Shown piece by piece: positions 53,040-61,306 of a stretch of DNA of 64,000 bases (position 1 is the first letter of the stretch; each line of letters starts with the position of its first letter). The notes beneath the pieces were generated by a model. The model had not been told where the DNA came from and did no database searches. It worked only from the letters and a program-made list of their open reading frames with translations. Source of the stretch: Methylobacterium phyllostachyos (GTDB lineage Bacteria > Pseudomonadota > Alphaproteobacteria > Rhizobiales > Beijerinckiaceae); NCBI RefSeq assembly GCF_900103445.1, contig NZ_FNHS01000011.1:124001-188000 (forward strand), in the 5' to 3' direction. A program made the position numbers and the translations under genes.

Positions 53040-54058
53040 CGTCGAACGCCGCATCGGCCCCGACCGGGGCGGATCTCCTGCAGGTCAACGACCTGAAGGT
53101 TCACTTCCCAGTCCCGGGTGGCGGGCGGGTCCACGCGGTCGATGGCGTGAGCTTCGTCGTGCGCCGGGGCGCCAGCTTCGGCATCGTCGGGGAATCCGGC
53201 TCGGGCAAGTCGACCACGGCGCAGGGCATCATGCGCCTCGTCCCGGCGACCGCGGGTCAGGTGGTCCTGCGCGGCGCCGACATCCTCGGCCTCCGGGGCG
53301 CCCGGCTCCGGCAGGCGCGGCGCCACATCCAGATGGTGTTCCAGGACCCGTTCGCGTCCCTCGATCCCCGCCGCTGCGCCGGGGATCTCGTGGCCGAGCC
53401 GCTGCGGCTGCTGGAAGGGCTTTCGCGCAGGCAGGCGGCGGCACGGCTCGACGCGCTGTTCGCCGCGGTGGGCCTGCCGTCCGAGGCGCGCAGCCTGTTC
53501 CCGCACCAGTTCTCGGGCGGGCAGCGCCAGCGCCTGTGCATCGCCAGGGCGCTGGCGACCGAGCCCGACATCATCGTCTGCGACGAGGCGGTGTCGGCCC
53601 TCGACGTCGCGATCCAGGCGCAGATCCTCAATCTCCTGGCCAAGCTCCAGGCCGAGCGCGGCCTCGCCTACATCTTCATCTCGCACGACCTCGGCGTCGT
53701 GCAGCACCTCTGCGACGAAGTGGCGGTGATGTATCTCGGCCGCATCGTCGAGCAGGCGCCGACCCGGACGTTCTTCTCCGCCCCGCGCCATCCCTATAGC
53801 TGGTCGCTGATCTCGGCGGCGGTGCCGGCCGGTCCCGCGCGGGACGCCCTGAAGGCGCGCTATCTCGTGCGCGGCGAGCCGCCGAGCCCGATCGATCCGC
53901 CCGCTGGCTGCCGGTTCGCCGGGCGGTGCCCGTTCGCGGTCGAGCGCTGCCGCGCCGAGGATCCCGCCCTGCTGGCGACCGGCCCGGGCCACTACGTCGC
54001 CTGTCACCGGGTCGGCGAGATCGAAGCGCCGGATTTCGACCGAGCGCAGGCGGCCTGA
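53036..54058 (+). CDS. Peptide-type ABC importer, ATP-binding subunit (DppF class)
   Basis: This 340-aa ATPase has Walker A GESGSGKST, signature FSGGQRQRLC, Walker B IIVCDEAVSALDV and the C-terminal motif CRFAGRCPFAVERC. It is the last gene of the operon and is followed by a strong hairpin terminator. Walker B reads DEAVSALD rather than DEPTSALD, a mild but common variation. Confidence 0.93.
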   Translation: MTSNAASAPTGADLLQVNDLKVHFPVPGGGRVHAVDGVSFVVRRGASFGIVGESGSGKSTTAQGIMRLVPATAGQVVLRGADILGLRGARLRQARRHIQMVFQDPFASLDPRRCAGDLVAEPLRLLEGLSRRQAAARLDALFAAVGLPSEARSLFPHQFSGGQRQRLCIARALATEPDIIVCDEAVSALDVAIQAQILNLLAKLQAERGLAYIFISHDLGVVQHLCDEVAVMYLGRIVEQAPTRTFFSAPRHPYSWSLISAAVPAGPARDALKARYLVRGEPPSPIDPPAGCRFAGRCPFAVERCRAEDPALLATGPGHYVACHRVGEIEAPDFDRAQAA

Positions 54059-54084
54059 ACTCGCCCTGTTCCTCCTACGAAAAA

Positions 54085-54110
54085 GGCCGCCCCAAACGCA
54101 CGGGGCGGCC
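54085..54110. terminator. Bidirectional intrinsic terminator
   Basis: GGCCGCCCC (54085-54093) and GGGGCGGCC (54102-54110) form a perfect 9-bp stem with an 8-base loop. AAAAA immediately before it gives a T-tract on the minus strand. It separates the convergent ABC and tauY genes and should stop transcription best from the tauY side. Confidence 0.75.
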
Positions 54111-54134
54111 CATTCAATCCGTCGTGCAGCCGTT

Positions 54135-55523
54135 TCAGGCCGCCTCGTCGCGGTGGTGGTACCAGCGATACAGCATCCGCTGCCCGATGCGCCGGAACGG
54201 AGCGAAGGGGTGGCCCGGGAGCGCCCCCTCGAAGATCGGCAGGCCGGCGGGCCTGCGCCCGGCCACCAGCCCGGCGAGCCGGCGGCCGGCCTGGGCCGAG
54301 AACGAGACGCCGTTGCCGCCGTAGCCCAGAGCGTAGAACAAGGGCTCGCCCGGCTCGGGCTGGACGATGCGGGGCATCATGTCGTGGCTGACATCGACCC
54401 AGCCCCACCACGAATAATCGATCGCGATCCCTTCCAAGGCCGGGAACTTCTGGTGCAGGCCGTCGACCAGCAGGCGCAGGTGGCGCGGATGCGTCGCGTC
54501 CGCGCCGGTGATGGCGCTGCGGCTGCCGATCTGCACCCGGCCGTCGGGCAGCCGGCGGTAGTAGAACCGCAGGGTGCGCGTGTCGGTGACGAAGGTCGTG
54601 GTGCGCAGCGTCGCGGCGGTCTCGTCGGCGGTCAGGGGCCGCGTGACGAGGGAATTCGACAGGATCGGCATGATCCGGCTGCGCAGGCGCGGGTGCAGCC
54701 CCTGGCTGGTGTAGCCCCCGGTGGCAATCGCCACGGCGCGGGCCCGCACGGTCCCGTGGGGCGTCCGCACCCGGAAACCGCCGCCGTCGCGATCGATCCC
54801 GAGCACCGGACTGGCGGGGTGAACCTTGGCCCCGGCCGCCCGTGCGGCCCGGAGATAGCCGAAGGCGAACTTGGCCGGATGGATGCCGATCCCGAGCGGC
54901 TCGTGGAGCGCGCCGACCGCCCCGGCCTCGTCCATCCAGTCGCGCCGCAGCTCGTCCGCGCCTAGCATCCGGGTGCGGTAGCCGAAGACCGAGTTAGCGA
55001 CCTCGGACTCGGCCGAGAGCTTGGCGAAGGTGCGGGGCCGATGGGCGACGTAGATGTGGCCGCCGGGTTGCGGATCCGGGTCGAACTCACGCACGAGGCC
55101 GGTGAAATACTCGAAGCCCTCCAGGATCTCGGCGTGGAGCCGGAGCGCGGTCTCGCGGCCGTAGCGGGCGATCCATTGCGAGCGGCTGAGCCGGCCCGAG
55201 GCGTTCTGCCCCTGGCCGCCGTTGCGGGTGCTGCAGCCCCAGGCGACCCGGTTGGCCTCCAGCACGGTGGCCTTGATGCCATGATCGCGGGCGAGGCTGA
55301 GCGCGCAGGACAATCCGGTGAAGCCCGAGCCGACGATCACCACATCCGCATCGACGTCCCCCGTGATCGGGCCGTCATCCTCCGGCGGCGGGCCTGCGGT
55401 GGCGACCCAGTAGGTCGGCGCATAGGCGCGGTCCGTCCCCGGGGTAGCGTCGGTCAGCGGGTCGTAGGTCGGATCATAAGGTGCACCGGTCGGACGCGGG
55501 ACGGGATCGGGGGTCAGGCTCAC
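54135..55523 (-). CDS. tauY: Taurine dehydrogenase large subunit TauY-like (FAD/DAO oxidoreductase)
   Basis: This 462-aa flavoprotein of the D-amino-acid-oxidase fold has the FAD-binding motif VVIVGSGFTGLSCALSLA followed by WGCSTRNGGQGQNA, the class signature, and the C-terminal region YGGNGVSFSAQAGRRLAG. TauY is the flavin subunit of taurine dehydrogenase (TauXY), which oxidatively deaminates taurine to sulfoacetaldehyde and ammonia. The assignment rests on the fold plus context: next to an NTF2-like TauX gene and divergent from tauABC. The start is GTG at 55521-55523 with a GGAGG-type ribosome site. Without context it would be called a generic amine/amino-acid oxidase. Confidence 0.8.
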   Translation of the reverse strand: MSLTPDPVPRPTGAPYDPTYDPLTDATPGTDRAYAPTYWVATAGPPPEDDGPITGDVDADVVIVGSGFTGLSCALSLARDHGIKATVLEANRVAWGCSTRNGGQGQNASGRLSRSQWIARYGRETALRLHAEILEGFEYFTGLVREFDPDPQPGGHIYVAHRPRTFAKLSAESEVANSVFGYRTRMLGADELRRDWMDEAGAVGALHEPLGIGIHPAKFAFGYLRAARAAGAKVHPASPVLGIDRDGGGFRVRTPHGTVRARAVAIATGGYTSQGLHPRLRSRIMPILSNSLVTRPLTADETAATLRTTTFVTDTRTLRFYYRRLPDGRVQIGSRSAITGADATHPRHLRLLVDGLHQKFPALEGIAIDYSWWGWVDVSHDMMPRIVQPEPGEPLFYALGYGGNGVSFSAQAGRRLAGLVAGRRPAGLPIFEGALPGHPFAPFRRIGQRMLYRWYHHRDEAA

Positions 55524-55535
55524 GCTCCGCCTCCC

Positions 55536-55934
55536 TTACGCCGCCTGGACCGGGCGATCCTTGCGGAAGGCGCTCTTGCGGGCGATCAGCCCACCTTCGA
55601 ACACGAACAGGTCGACGCCCTCCACGGCGACCCGGCCGCCATCGGCCCGGGTGCCGGTGAACAGCCATTCCGACGTCGCCCGCTCCCCCGCCAGCGTGTG
55701 GCGCGACACCGTCCAGGCCACGTCCGGCATGTCGGTCCAGACCGCCACGAAGGCCGCCCGCACCGCGTCCTGTCCGGTCAGCCGGCGGCCGTGTGCCTCC
55801 AGTCCGGCTGCGGTGTCGAACACGACCCCCGGCGTGAAGCAGGCCATGACGCCGTCGGCGTCGTGGCGGTTGAAGGCCGCGAACAGGCGCTCCAGCAGGG
55901 CGTGGCGCTCGGCTTCGATCGTCGCTTCACTCAT
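55536..55934 (-). CDS. tauX: Taurine dehydrogenase small subunit TauX-like (NTF2/SnoaL fold)
   Basis: This 132-aa protein has the NTF2/SnoaL cone fold: RHALLERLFAAFNRHDADGVMACFTPG, then RLTGQDAVRAAFVAVW and WLFTGTRADGGRVAVEGVD. In taurine-degrading bacteria the small TauX subunit is this type of protein and is encoded next to TauY. The ATG at 55932-55934 has GGGGAG upstream. The stop is 12 bases before the tauY start, so the two are co-transcribed, X first. Its catalytic contribution is not known; it may help electron transfer or assembly. Confidence 0.72.
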   Translation of the reverse strand: MSEATIEAERHALLERLFAAFNRHDADGVMACFTPGVVFDTAAGLEAHGRRLTGQDAVRAAFVAVWTDMPDVAWTVSRHTLAGERATSEWLFTGTRADGGRVAVEGVDLFVFEGGLIARKSAFRKDRPVQAA

Positions 55935-56196
55935 GGACCCGCGCTCCCCTTGCGCGCCCGCAGGCGGCTGTCGTTCGCGACGACCTAGCGCCGCCGCGGG
56001 CCGGCGGGCGAGATCCAGAGCGGTGCCAAAGACGCATCCAGTTGGCCGTTCGCGCCGGGGCTCGTCGGACATGCAGGAGCCAGTCGGAGGGGATTTGAAC
56101 GGCGTCTGGCCCCTTGTGCACGGGGCTTGCCTTGTCGGACCTTGTCGCGGGCACGCCGAGTCGCATCGATCCGGGGGGCCCGAGGGGAGTGTGGAC
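55935..56196. promoter_or_regulatory. Divergent tauXY / tauABC promoter region with candidate TauR boxes
   Basis: Two direct ATCCAG motifs (CTGGAT on the other strand) lie at 56012-56017 and 56035-56040, 23 bases apart, about two helical turns. MocR-type TauR is reported to bind direct CTGGAC-type repeats, which these resemble. Further downstream CCTTGT occurs three times (56112, 56130, 56140), twice as adjacent 10-base units. These are candidates only. Confidence 0.45.
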
Positions 56197-57237
56197 ATGG
56201 ACAGCGTAAGACCGCGATCGAACCCGCGCCGCTCCGTGGGGCGAGCGACCCTGGCCGCCCTGGCGGCGCTGACGCCCCTGGTTCTGGGCCTCCTCGCGCC
56301 CGGCCCCGCGCGGGCAGCCGAGAAGGCGGTCACCTTCGCCCACCAAGACATGGTGGTGCCGTTCCGGGCCCTGATGGCCTCGGGGGCGATCGAGAAGGCC
56401 ACCGGCTACACGGTGACGTGGCGCAAGTTCGGCGGCGGCGGCGACGTCATCCGCGCCATGGCGTCGGGCAACGTCCAGATCGGCGAGGCGGGCTCGAGCC
56501 CGATCGCGGCGGCGGCCTCCCAGGGGCTCGACATCCAGCTGTTCTGGATCCTCGACCAGATCGCCGATGCCGAGCAGCTCGTGGCGCGCAACGGCACCGG
56601 CATCACAAGCGTGGCCGACCTGCGCGGCAAGACCGTCGCGGTGCCGTTCGTCTCGACCTCGCATTACCAGCTGATCGCCGCCCTGGCGGAGGCCGGGCTG
56701 AGCCAGAAGGACGTGACGATCCTCAACATGCGCCCGCCTGAGATCGCCGCAGCCTGGGAGCGCGGCGACATCGACGCGACCTTCATCTGGGATCCAGTGC
56801 TCGCACGGGTGAAGAAGTCCGGCACGGTGGTGATCTCGGCCGGCGACATCGCCCGCAAGGGCAAGGCGACCTTCGACGGCCTCGTGGTCGACCGGGCCTG
56901 GGCGGCGCAGAACCGGGATTTCCTGGTCACGCTGGTGAAGCTGATCGCCGCCGAGGACGCCGCCTACGCGGCCAAGCCCTGGGCCGCCGGTTCGCCCGAG
57001 GTGAAGGCGGTGGCCAAGATCACCGGCGCGGATCCCGCCGATGTGCCGGCGAGCCTCGCGAGCTACCGCTTCCCGACCCTCGACGCGCAGGCCTCCCCGG
57101 CCTGGCTCGGCGGCGGGGCCGCCAAGGCGCTGACCGAGACCGCCGCCTTCCTCAAGGCCCAGGGCCGCGTCCAGGCCCTGGCGCCCGATTACGGCCGGTT
57201 CGTCACCGGGGAGTACGTGGCGGCGGCCCGGCAGTAG
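56197..57237 (+). CDS. tauA: Taurine ABC importer, periplasmic binding protein TauA
   Basis: This 346-aa protein has a signal peptide (ATLAALAALTPLVLGLLA, cleavage near ARAAE). The TauA/SsuA-type binding fold follows. The diagnostic stretch GAIEKATGYTVTWRKFGGGG and the following VIRAMASGNVQIGEAGSSP match TauA closely. The ATG at 56197 has GAGGGGAG upstream; a GTG six bases earlier is also possible. It captures taurine in the periplasm for TauBC and is the first gene of the + strand tau operon. Confidence 0.92.
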   Translation: MDSVRPRSNPRRSVGRATLAALAALTPLVLGLLAPGPARAAEKAVTFAHQDMVVPFRALMASGAIEKATGYTVTWRKFGGGGDVIRAMASGNVQIGEAGSSPIAAAASQGLDIQLFWILDQIADAEQLVARNGTGITSVADLRGKTVAVPFVSTSHYQLIAALAEAGLSQKDVTILNMRPPEIAAAWERGDIDATFIWDPVLARVKKSGTVVISAGDIARKGKATFDGLVVDRAWAAQNRDFLVTLVKLIAAEDAAYAAKPWAAGSPEVKAVAKITGADPADVPASLASYRFPTLDAQASPAWLGGGAAKALTETAAFLKAQGRVQALAPDYGRFVTGEYVAAARQ

Positions 57238-57258
57238 GCGGCGGCTTCGGAGGGCGGC

Positions 57259-58050
57259 ATGATCGAGATCCGCAACGTCAGCGTCCATTACGGGGAGGGC
57301 GAGGCCGGAATCGTCGCCCTCTCGCAGGTGAACCTGACGATCCGGCCCGGTGAATTCGTGGTCGCGCTCGGCGCCTCGGGCTGCGGCAAGACCACCCTGC
57401 TCTCGGCGATCGCGGGGTTCCTCGAACCGACCGAGGGCAGCATCCTCCTCGACGGCGTGCCAATCCGGGGGCCGGGGGCCGACCGGGGGGTGGTGTTCCA
57501 GCGCCACGCCCTGATGCCCTGGCTGAGCGTGGCCGAGAACGTGGCGTTCGGTCCCAAGCTGCGCGGCGTCGCGCGCCCGGAGCGGCGCCGGATCGCCGAG
57601 GCGATGCTGGACCTCGTCGGCCTCGCCGAATGCGCCGACCGGAAGGTCTACGAACTCTCCGGCGGCATGCAGCAGCGGGTCGGCATCGCCCGGGCGCTGG
57701 CCGCCGACCCGCGCGCCCTGCTGATGGACGAGCCGCTGGGCGCCCTTGATGCGTTCACGCGCGAGCAGGTCCAGGAACTGATCCTCCGAATCTGGCACCG
57801 GACCGGCAAGATGGCCTTCTTCATCACGCACGACGTCGAGGAGGCGGTGTTCCTGGCCACGAAACTCCTGATCATGAGCCCGCGGCCGGGCCGCATCGTC
57901 GAGACGATCGACCTGCCGTTCTCGCGCGCGGTCGTGGCCGGGCGGGAGGCCCGGGCGGTCAAGTCGGACCCCGACTTCATCGCCGTGCGGGAGCGCGTGC
58001 TCGCGCGTATCCATCACCGGACCGATCCGGCGCTCGGGGGCTCCCGATGA
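57259..58050 (+). CDS. tauB: Taurine ABC importer, ATP-binding protein TauB
   Basis: This 263-aa ATPase of the nitrate/sulfonate/taurine class has Walker A GASGCGKTT, the signature LSGGMQQRVGIARAL, and Walker B ALLMDEPLGALD. The TauB-type Q-loop region GVVFQRHALMPWLSVAENVAFG is present. The stop overlaps the tauC start (ATGA). Confidence 0.93.
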   Translation: MIEIRNVSVHYGEGEAGIVALSQVNLTIRPGEFVVALGASGCGKTTLLSAIAGFLEPTEGSILLDGVPIRGPGADRGVVFQRHALMPWLSVAENVAFGPKLRGVARPERRRIAEAMLDLVGLAECADRKVYELSGGMQQRVGIARALAADPRALLMDEPLGALDAFTREQVQELILRIWHRTGKMAFFITHDVEEAVFLATKLLIMSPRPGRIVETIDLPFSRAVVAGREARAVKSDPDFIAVRERVLARIHHRTDPALGGSR

Positions 58051-58889
58051 GCGGCCTGCCCCTCGACGCGACGGCCGTCTCCGAAACGCCGCGATCCCGC
58101 CCCCGGCGCGGCATCCGCCGCAGCGGCGCGCTGGTGCCGATCGTCAGCACCGCCACGGTGCTGGCCTGCCTCGGCCTCTGGGCGGCCGCGACCCATAGCG
58201 GCTGGATCAAGCCGCTGTTCCTGCCGCCGCCGGAGGCAATCCTGTCGGCCCTCGGCCAGGCTTGGAACGGTGACCTGGACGGTGCTCCCCTCGGCATCCA
58301 TGTCCGCGACAGCCTGATGCGCGTCCTCGGGGCGTTCGGGGTCGCCACGTTGCTCGGCATCCCGGCCGGGCTGGCCATGGGAACGAGCCGGATCGCCCGG
58401 GGCATCCTCGATCCGTTGATCGAGTTCTACCGGCCGCTGCCGCCGCTCGCCTACCTGCCGCTGATGATCATCTGGTTCGGGATCGGCGAATTGTCGAAGG
58501 TGCTGCTGATCGTCCTCGCCTGCTTCGCCCCGGTGGCGCTGGCGACCCGTTCCGGCGTGCTCTCGGCCTCCGCCGACCAGATCAACGCGGCCCGCGCCCT
58601 CGGGGCGAACCGCCTGCAGGTCCTGCGCTACGTGGTGCTCCCGGCGGCGCTGCCGGAGATCCTGATCGGCCTGCGGATCGGCATGGGCGTGGGCTGGACC
58701 ACCCTAGTCGCCGCCGAGATGGTGGCGGCCCAGGCCGGCCTCGGCCAGCTCGTCCTCAACGCCTCCAACTTCCTGCGCACCGACGTGGTGGTGATGGGGA
58801 TCCTGCTGATCGGCCTGTTCGCGACCCTGTTCGAGGTCGGCCTGCGGCAGCTCGAGCGCGTGCTGGTGCCCTGGAAAGGGAAGGCCTGA
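58047..58889 (+). CDS. tauC: Taurine ABC importer, permease TauC
   Basis: This 280-aa membrane permease has about six spans. Characteristic features are FYRPLPPLAYLPLMIIWFGIGE, the coupling loop INAARALGANRLQVLRYVVLPAALPEI, and GVGWTTLVAAEMVAAQAGLGQL. These match the TauC/SsuC branch of ABC permeases. It is the third gene of the tau operon, 113 bases before the aldehyde dehydrogenase gene. Confidence 0.93.
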   Translation: MSGLPLDATAVSETPRSRPRRGIRRSGALVPIVSTATVLACLGLWAAATHSGWIKPLFLPPPEAILSALGQAWNGDLDGAPLGIHVRDSLMRVLGAFGVATLLGIPAGLAMGTSRIARGILDPLIEFYRPLPPLAYLPLMIIWFGIGELSKVLLIVLACFAPVALATRSGVLSASADQINAARALGANRLQVLRYVVLPAALPEILIGLRIGMGVGWTTLVAAEMVAAQAGLGQLVLNASNFLRTDVVVMGILLIGLFATLFEVGLRQLERVLVPWKGKA

Positions 58890-59002
58890 GGGCAGCCCGG
58901 GCTCGCCCTGGCCCCCTCACGCGCCGCCGGCTGGACCTGTCCCGGCGGCGGAGGCACCCCTATCGACGGCGGGACGCCCCAGTCCGCACGAGTGAGCCGC
59001 CC

Positions 59003-60523
59003 ATGTCGAACGACCCCGAGAGCCCGACGCGTGGGCGAGCGCGTCTTCCCCGGGGCGTGGGCGACCTCCTGGCCGCGCTAGCCGGCCGCCACCTGATCGG
59101 CAACGCGTTGGTGGGCCCGGCGGGCGGCGCTTGCCTCACCGTCCTCGATCCGGCCACCGGGCTCGCCCTGGCCGAGGCACCGGCGGCCGGCCCGGCGGAT
59201 GTCGAGGCCGCGGTCGCGGCGGCCCGCGCCGCCGGCCGGGCCTGGGCGCGGGTACCGGCCCGGGAGCGCGGTCGCTTGGTGGCGGAGGGCGGGCGCCGGA
59301 TCGCGGCGGCGTCCCCGGGTCTCGCCCCGCTGCTGGCGGCTGAGACCGGCAAGGCGATCCGCACCGAGTGCCGACCCGAGATCGCCACCGCGGCCGACAT
59401 CCTCGCGATGTTCGGCGGTCTCGCCACCGAACTGAAGGGCGAGACGCTGCCGTTCAGCCCGGACATGCTCGCGCTGACAACGCGCGAGCCCCTGGGCGTG
59501 GTGGCGGCGATCCTGCCCTGGAACGTGCCCCTCGTGTTGATGGCGCTCAAGATCGGACCGGCCCTGGTCGCCGGCAACACCGTGGTGGTGAAGGCCTCCG
59601 AGGAGGCGCCCTTCGCGACGATCGAGGCCGCGCGCCTCCTGGCCGAGCTCCTGCCGCCCGGCGTCCTCAACGTGATCTGCGGGACCGGTCCCGCCTGCGG
59701 GGCGCCGCTGGTCCGGCATCCTGACGTTGCCAAGGTCACCTTCACGGGCTCGCAGGCGGTGGGGGAGGCGATCTACCGCGAGGCCGCGGACAAGCTGATC
59801 CCGGTGAGCCTGGAACTCGGCGGCAAGAGCCCCATGCTGATCTTCGCGGATGCGGACCTCGACCGGGCCGTCGCCGGCGCGGTGGCCGGGATGCGCTTCA
59901 CCCGACAGGGCCAGAGCTGCACCGCCTCCAGCCGGATCTACGTAGACGCTCAGCTGCACGACCGGTTCGTGGAGCGACTCGCCGCCGCCGTCTCGAACCT
60001 CCGGATGGGCGACCCCCTGGACGAGGCCACCGATATCGGCACCGTGATCAACGCCCGGCAGCGCGCCAAGATCTTGGACTACATCGCTCAAGGCGAGGCG
60101 ACGCCGGGCGCGCGGGCCGTGCGGTGCGGGCGCCTGCCGGCCGCGCCGGATCTCGCCGAGGGCCTGTTCGTCGAGCCGGTCCTGTTCACCGGTCTGACCG
60201 AGGACAGCCCGCTCATGCGCGACGAGATCTTCGGTCCGGTCGCCTGCGTCGTGCCGTTCTCCGACGAGGGAGCCGTCCTGCAGGCGGCGAATGCGGGCGA
60301 TTTCGGCCTCGCCGCGACGGTGTGGACGCAGGACTTGCGCCGGGCGCTGCGCGTATCGCACGCGCTGGATGCAGGCTATGTCCAGGTCAACCAGAACCTG
60401 ACGATCCAGCCCAACCTCAGTTACGGCGGCTTCAAGAAGTCGGGTCTCGGCAAGGAGGCCTCCCTGGAGTCGATGCTGGAGCACTTCACCCGCAAGAAGA
60501 CCATCGTGGTCGACATGCGCTAG
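59003..60523 (+). CDS. safD: Aldehyde dehydrogenase, probable sulfoacetaldehyde dehydrogenase SafD
   Basis: This 506-aa NAD(P)-dependent aldehyde dehydrogenase has the catalytic Glu in SLELGGKSP and the catalytic Cys in QGQSCTASSRIYV. Cofactor-binding VTFTGSQAVGEAIY is present. By context it should oxidise sulfoacetaldehyde made by TauXY to sulfoacetate, as SafD does in Neptuniibacter. The sequence alone only shows a general aldehyde dehydrogenase. It is separated by three bases from the exporter gene. Confidence 0.8.
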   Translation: MSNDPESPTRGRARLPRGVGDLLAALAGRHLIGNALVGPAGGACLTVLDPATGLALAEAPAAGPADVEAAVAAARAAGRAWARVPARERGRLVAEGGRRIAAASPGLAPLLAAETGKAIRTECRPEIATAADILAMFGGLATELKGETLPFSPDMLALTTREPLGVVAAILPWNVPLVLMALKIGPALVAGNTVVVKASEEAPFATIEAARLLAELLPPGVLNVICGTGPACGAPLVRHPDVAKVTFTGSQAVGEAIYREAADKLIPVSLELGGKSPMLIFADADLDRAVAGAVAGMRFTRQGQSCTASSRIYVDAQLHDRFVERLAAAVSNLRMGDPLDEATDIGTVINARQRAKILDYIAQGEATPGARAVRCGRLPAAPDLAEGLFVEPVLFTGLTEDSPLMRDEIFGPVACVVPFSDEGAVLQAANAGDFGLAATVWTQDLRRALRVSHALDAGYVQVNQNLTIQPNLSYGGFKKSGLGKEASLESMLEHFTRKKTIVVDMR

Positions 60524-60526
60524 GGC

Positions 60527-61306
60527 ATGGGCCCCGTTCCCACCGTCCTCGTGCCTGAGCTGGGATCCCTGGTCGCCATCGCGGCGGCCATCTTCGCCGC
60601 GGCGCTCATCCGCGGCTTCACGGGCTTCGGGTTCGCCCTGGCGGCCGTGCCGCTGCTCGGCTTCTCGCTCCCGCCGAGCCAGTGCGTCCCACTCGCCGTC
60701 GCCCTCCAGTTCTGCGCGAGCCTGTCCGACCTCCCGCGGGCGCGCCGGACCTGCCATTGGCCGTCGCTCCGCTGGCTCGTCGCCGGCACGGTGGTCGGAT
60801 CGCCGCTCGGCGTGGCCGCGCTGGCTGCGGCGAGCCCGGACGTCGCCCGGCTCGGCATCGCGCTGGTCTGCGGCTGCGGGACCGTCGCGCTCCTGCGCGG
60901 CTTCCGCTTCGCCGGGCTCCCGCGCGGCGGTGCGACCCTGGCGGTCGGGCTGGCCGCCGGCCTGTGCAACGGGCTTGCGGCCATGCCGGGTCCCCCCGTG
61001 GTCGCCTACTATCTCGCGACGCCTCTCTCGCCGCAGCAGGGACGCGCCTCGCTGCTGGTGTTCTTCCTGGCGACGTCGATCGCCAGCGCCGTCAGCCTCG
61101 CGACCGCCGGGCTGTTCAGGGCCTCCCTGGCGATCCCGGTGATGATCGGCGTCCCGCTCATCGTCACCGGCAGCCGGCTCGGCGAGGCGATCCTCCATCG
61201 CGGCGGCGGACGGGGGCATCGCGCCCTGTCGATCCTGCTGCTCTGCGCCGTCGCGGTCACGAGCGTGGCGCAGGCGGTCTCAGACCTGCTCGGGCATCCC
61301 CTGTGA
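60527..61306 (+). CDS. safE: TauE/SafE-family sulfite/organosulfonate exporter
   Basis: This 259-aa polytopic membrane protein has about eight hydrophobic spans of the TSUP (TauE/SafE) family, with the opening LIRGFTGFGFALAAVPLLGF and the second repeat half GLAAGLCNGLAAMPGPPVVAYY. It directly follows the aldehyde dehydrogenase gene. SafE exports sulfoacetate, whereas TauE exports sulfite; with no xsc nearby to make sulfite, sulfoacetate is the more likely cargo. Its last 27 bases overlap the end of the convergent tauR-like gene. Confidence 0.88.
   Translation: MGPVPTVLVPELGSLVAIAAAIFAAALIRGFTGFGFALAAVPLLGFSLPPSQCVPLAVALQFCASLSDLPRARRTCHWPSLRWLVAGTVVGSPLGVAALAAASPDVARLGIALVCGCGTVALLRGFRFAGLPRGGATLAVGLAAGLCNGLAAMPGPPVVAYYLATPLSPQQGRASLLVFFLATSIASAVSLATAGLFRASLAIPVMIGVPLIVTGSRLGEAILHRGGGRGHRALSILLLCAVAVTSVAQAVSDLLGHPL

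Noticed and set aside
55927..58017. Long minus-strand frame opposite tauA and tauB
   Set aside because: Shadow of the well-supported tauA and tauB genes; no family features.
59078..61219. Long minus-strand frame opposite safD and safE
   Set aside because: Low-complexity Arg/Gly/Ala/Asp-rich shadow; the + strand frames contain clear catalytic motifs and ribosome sites.
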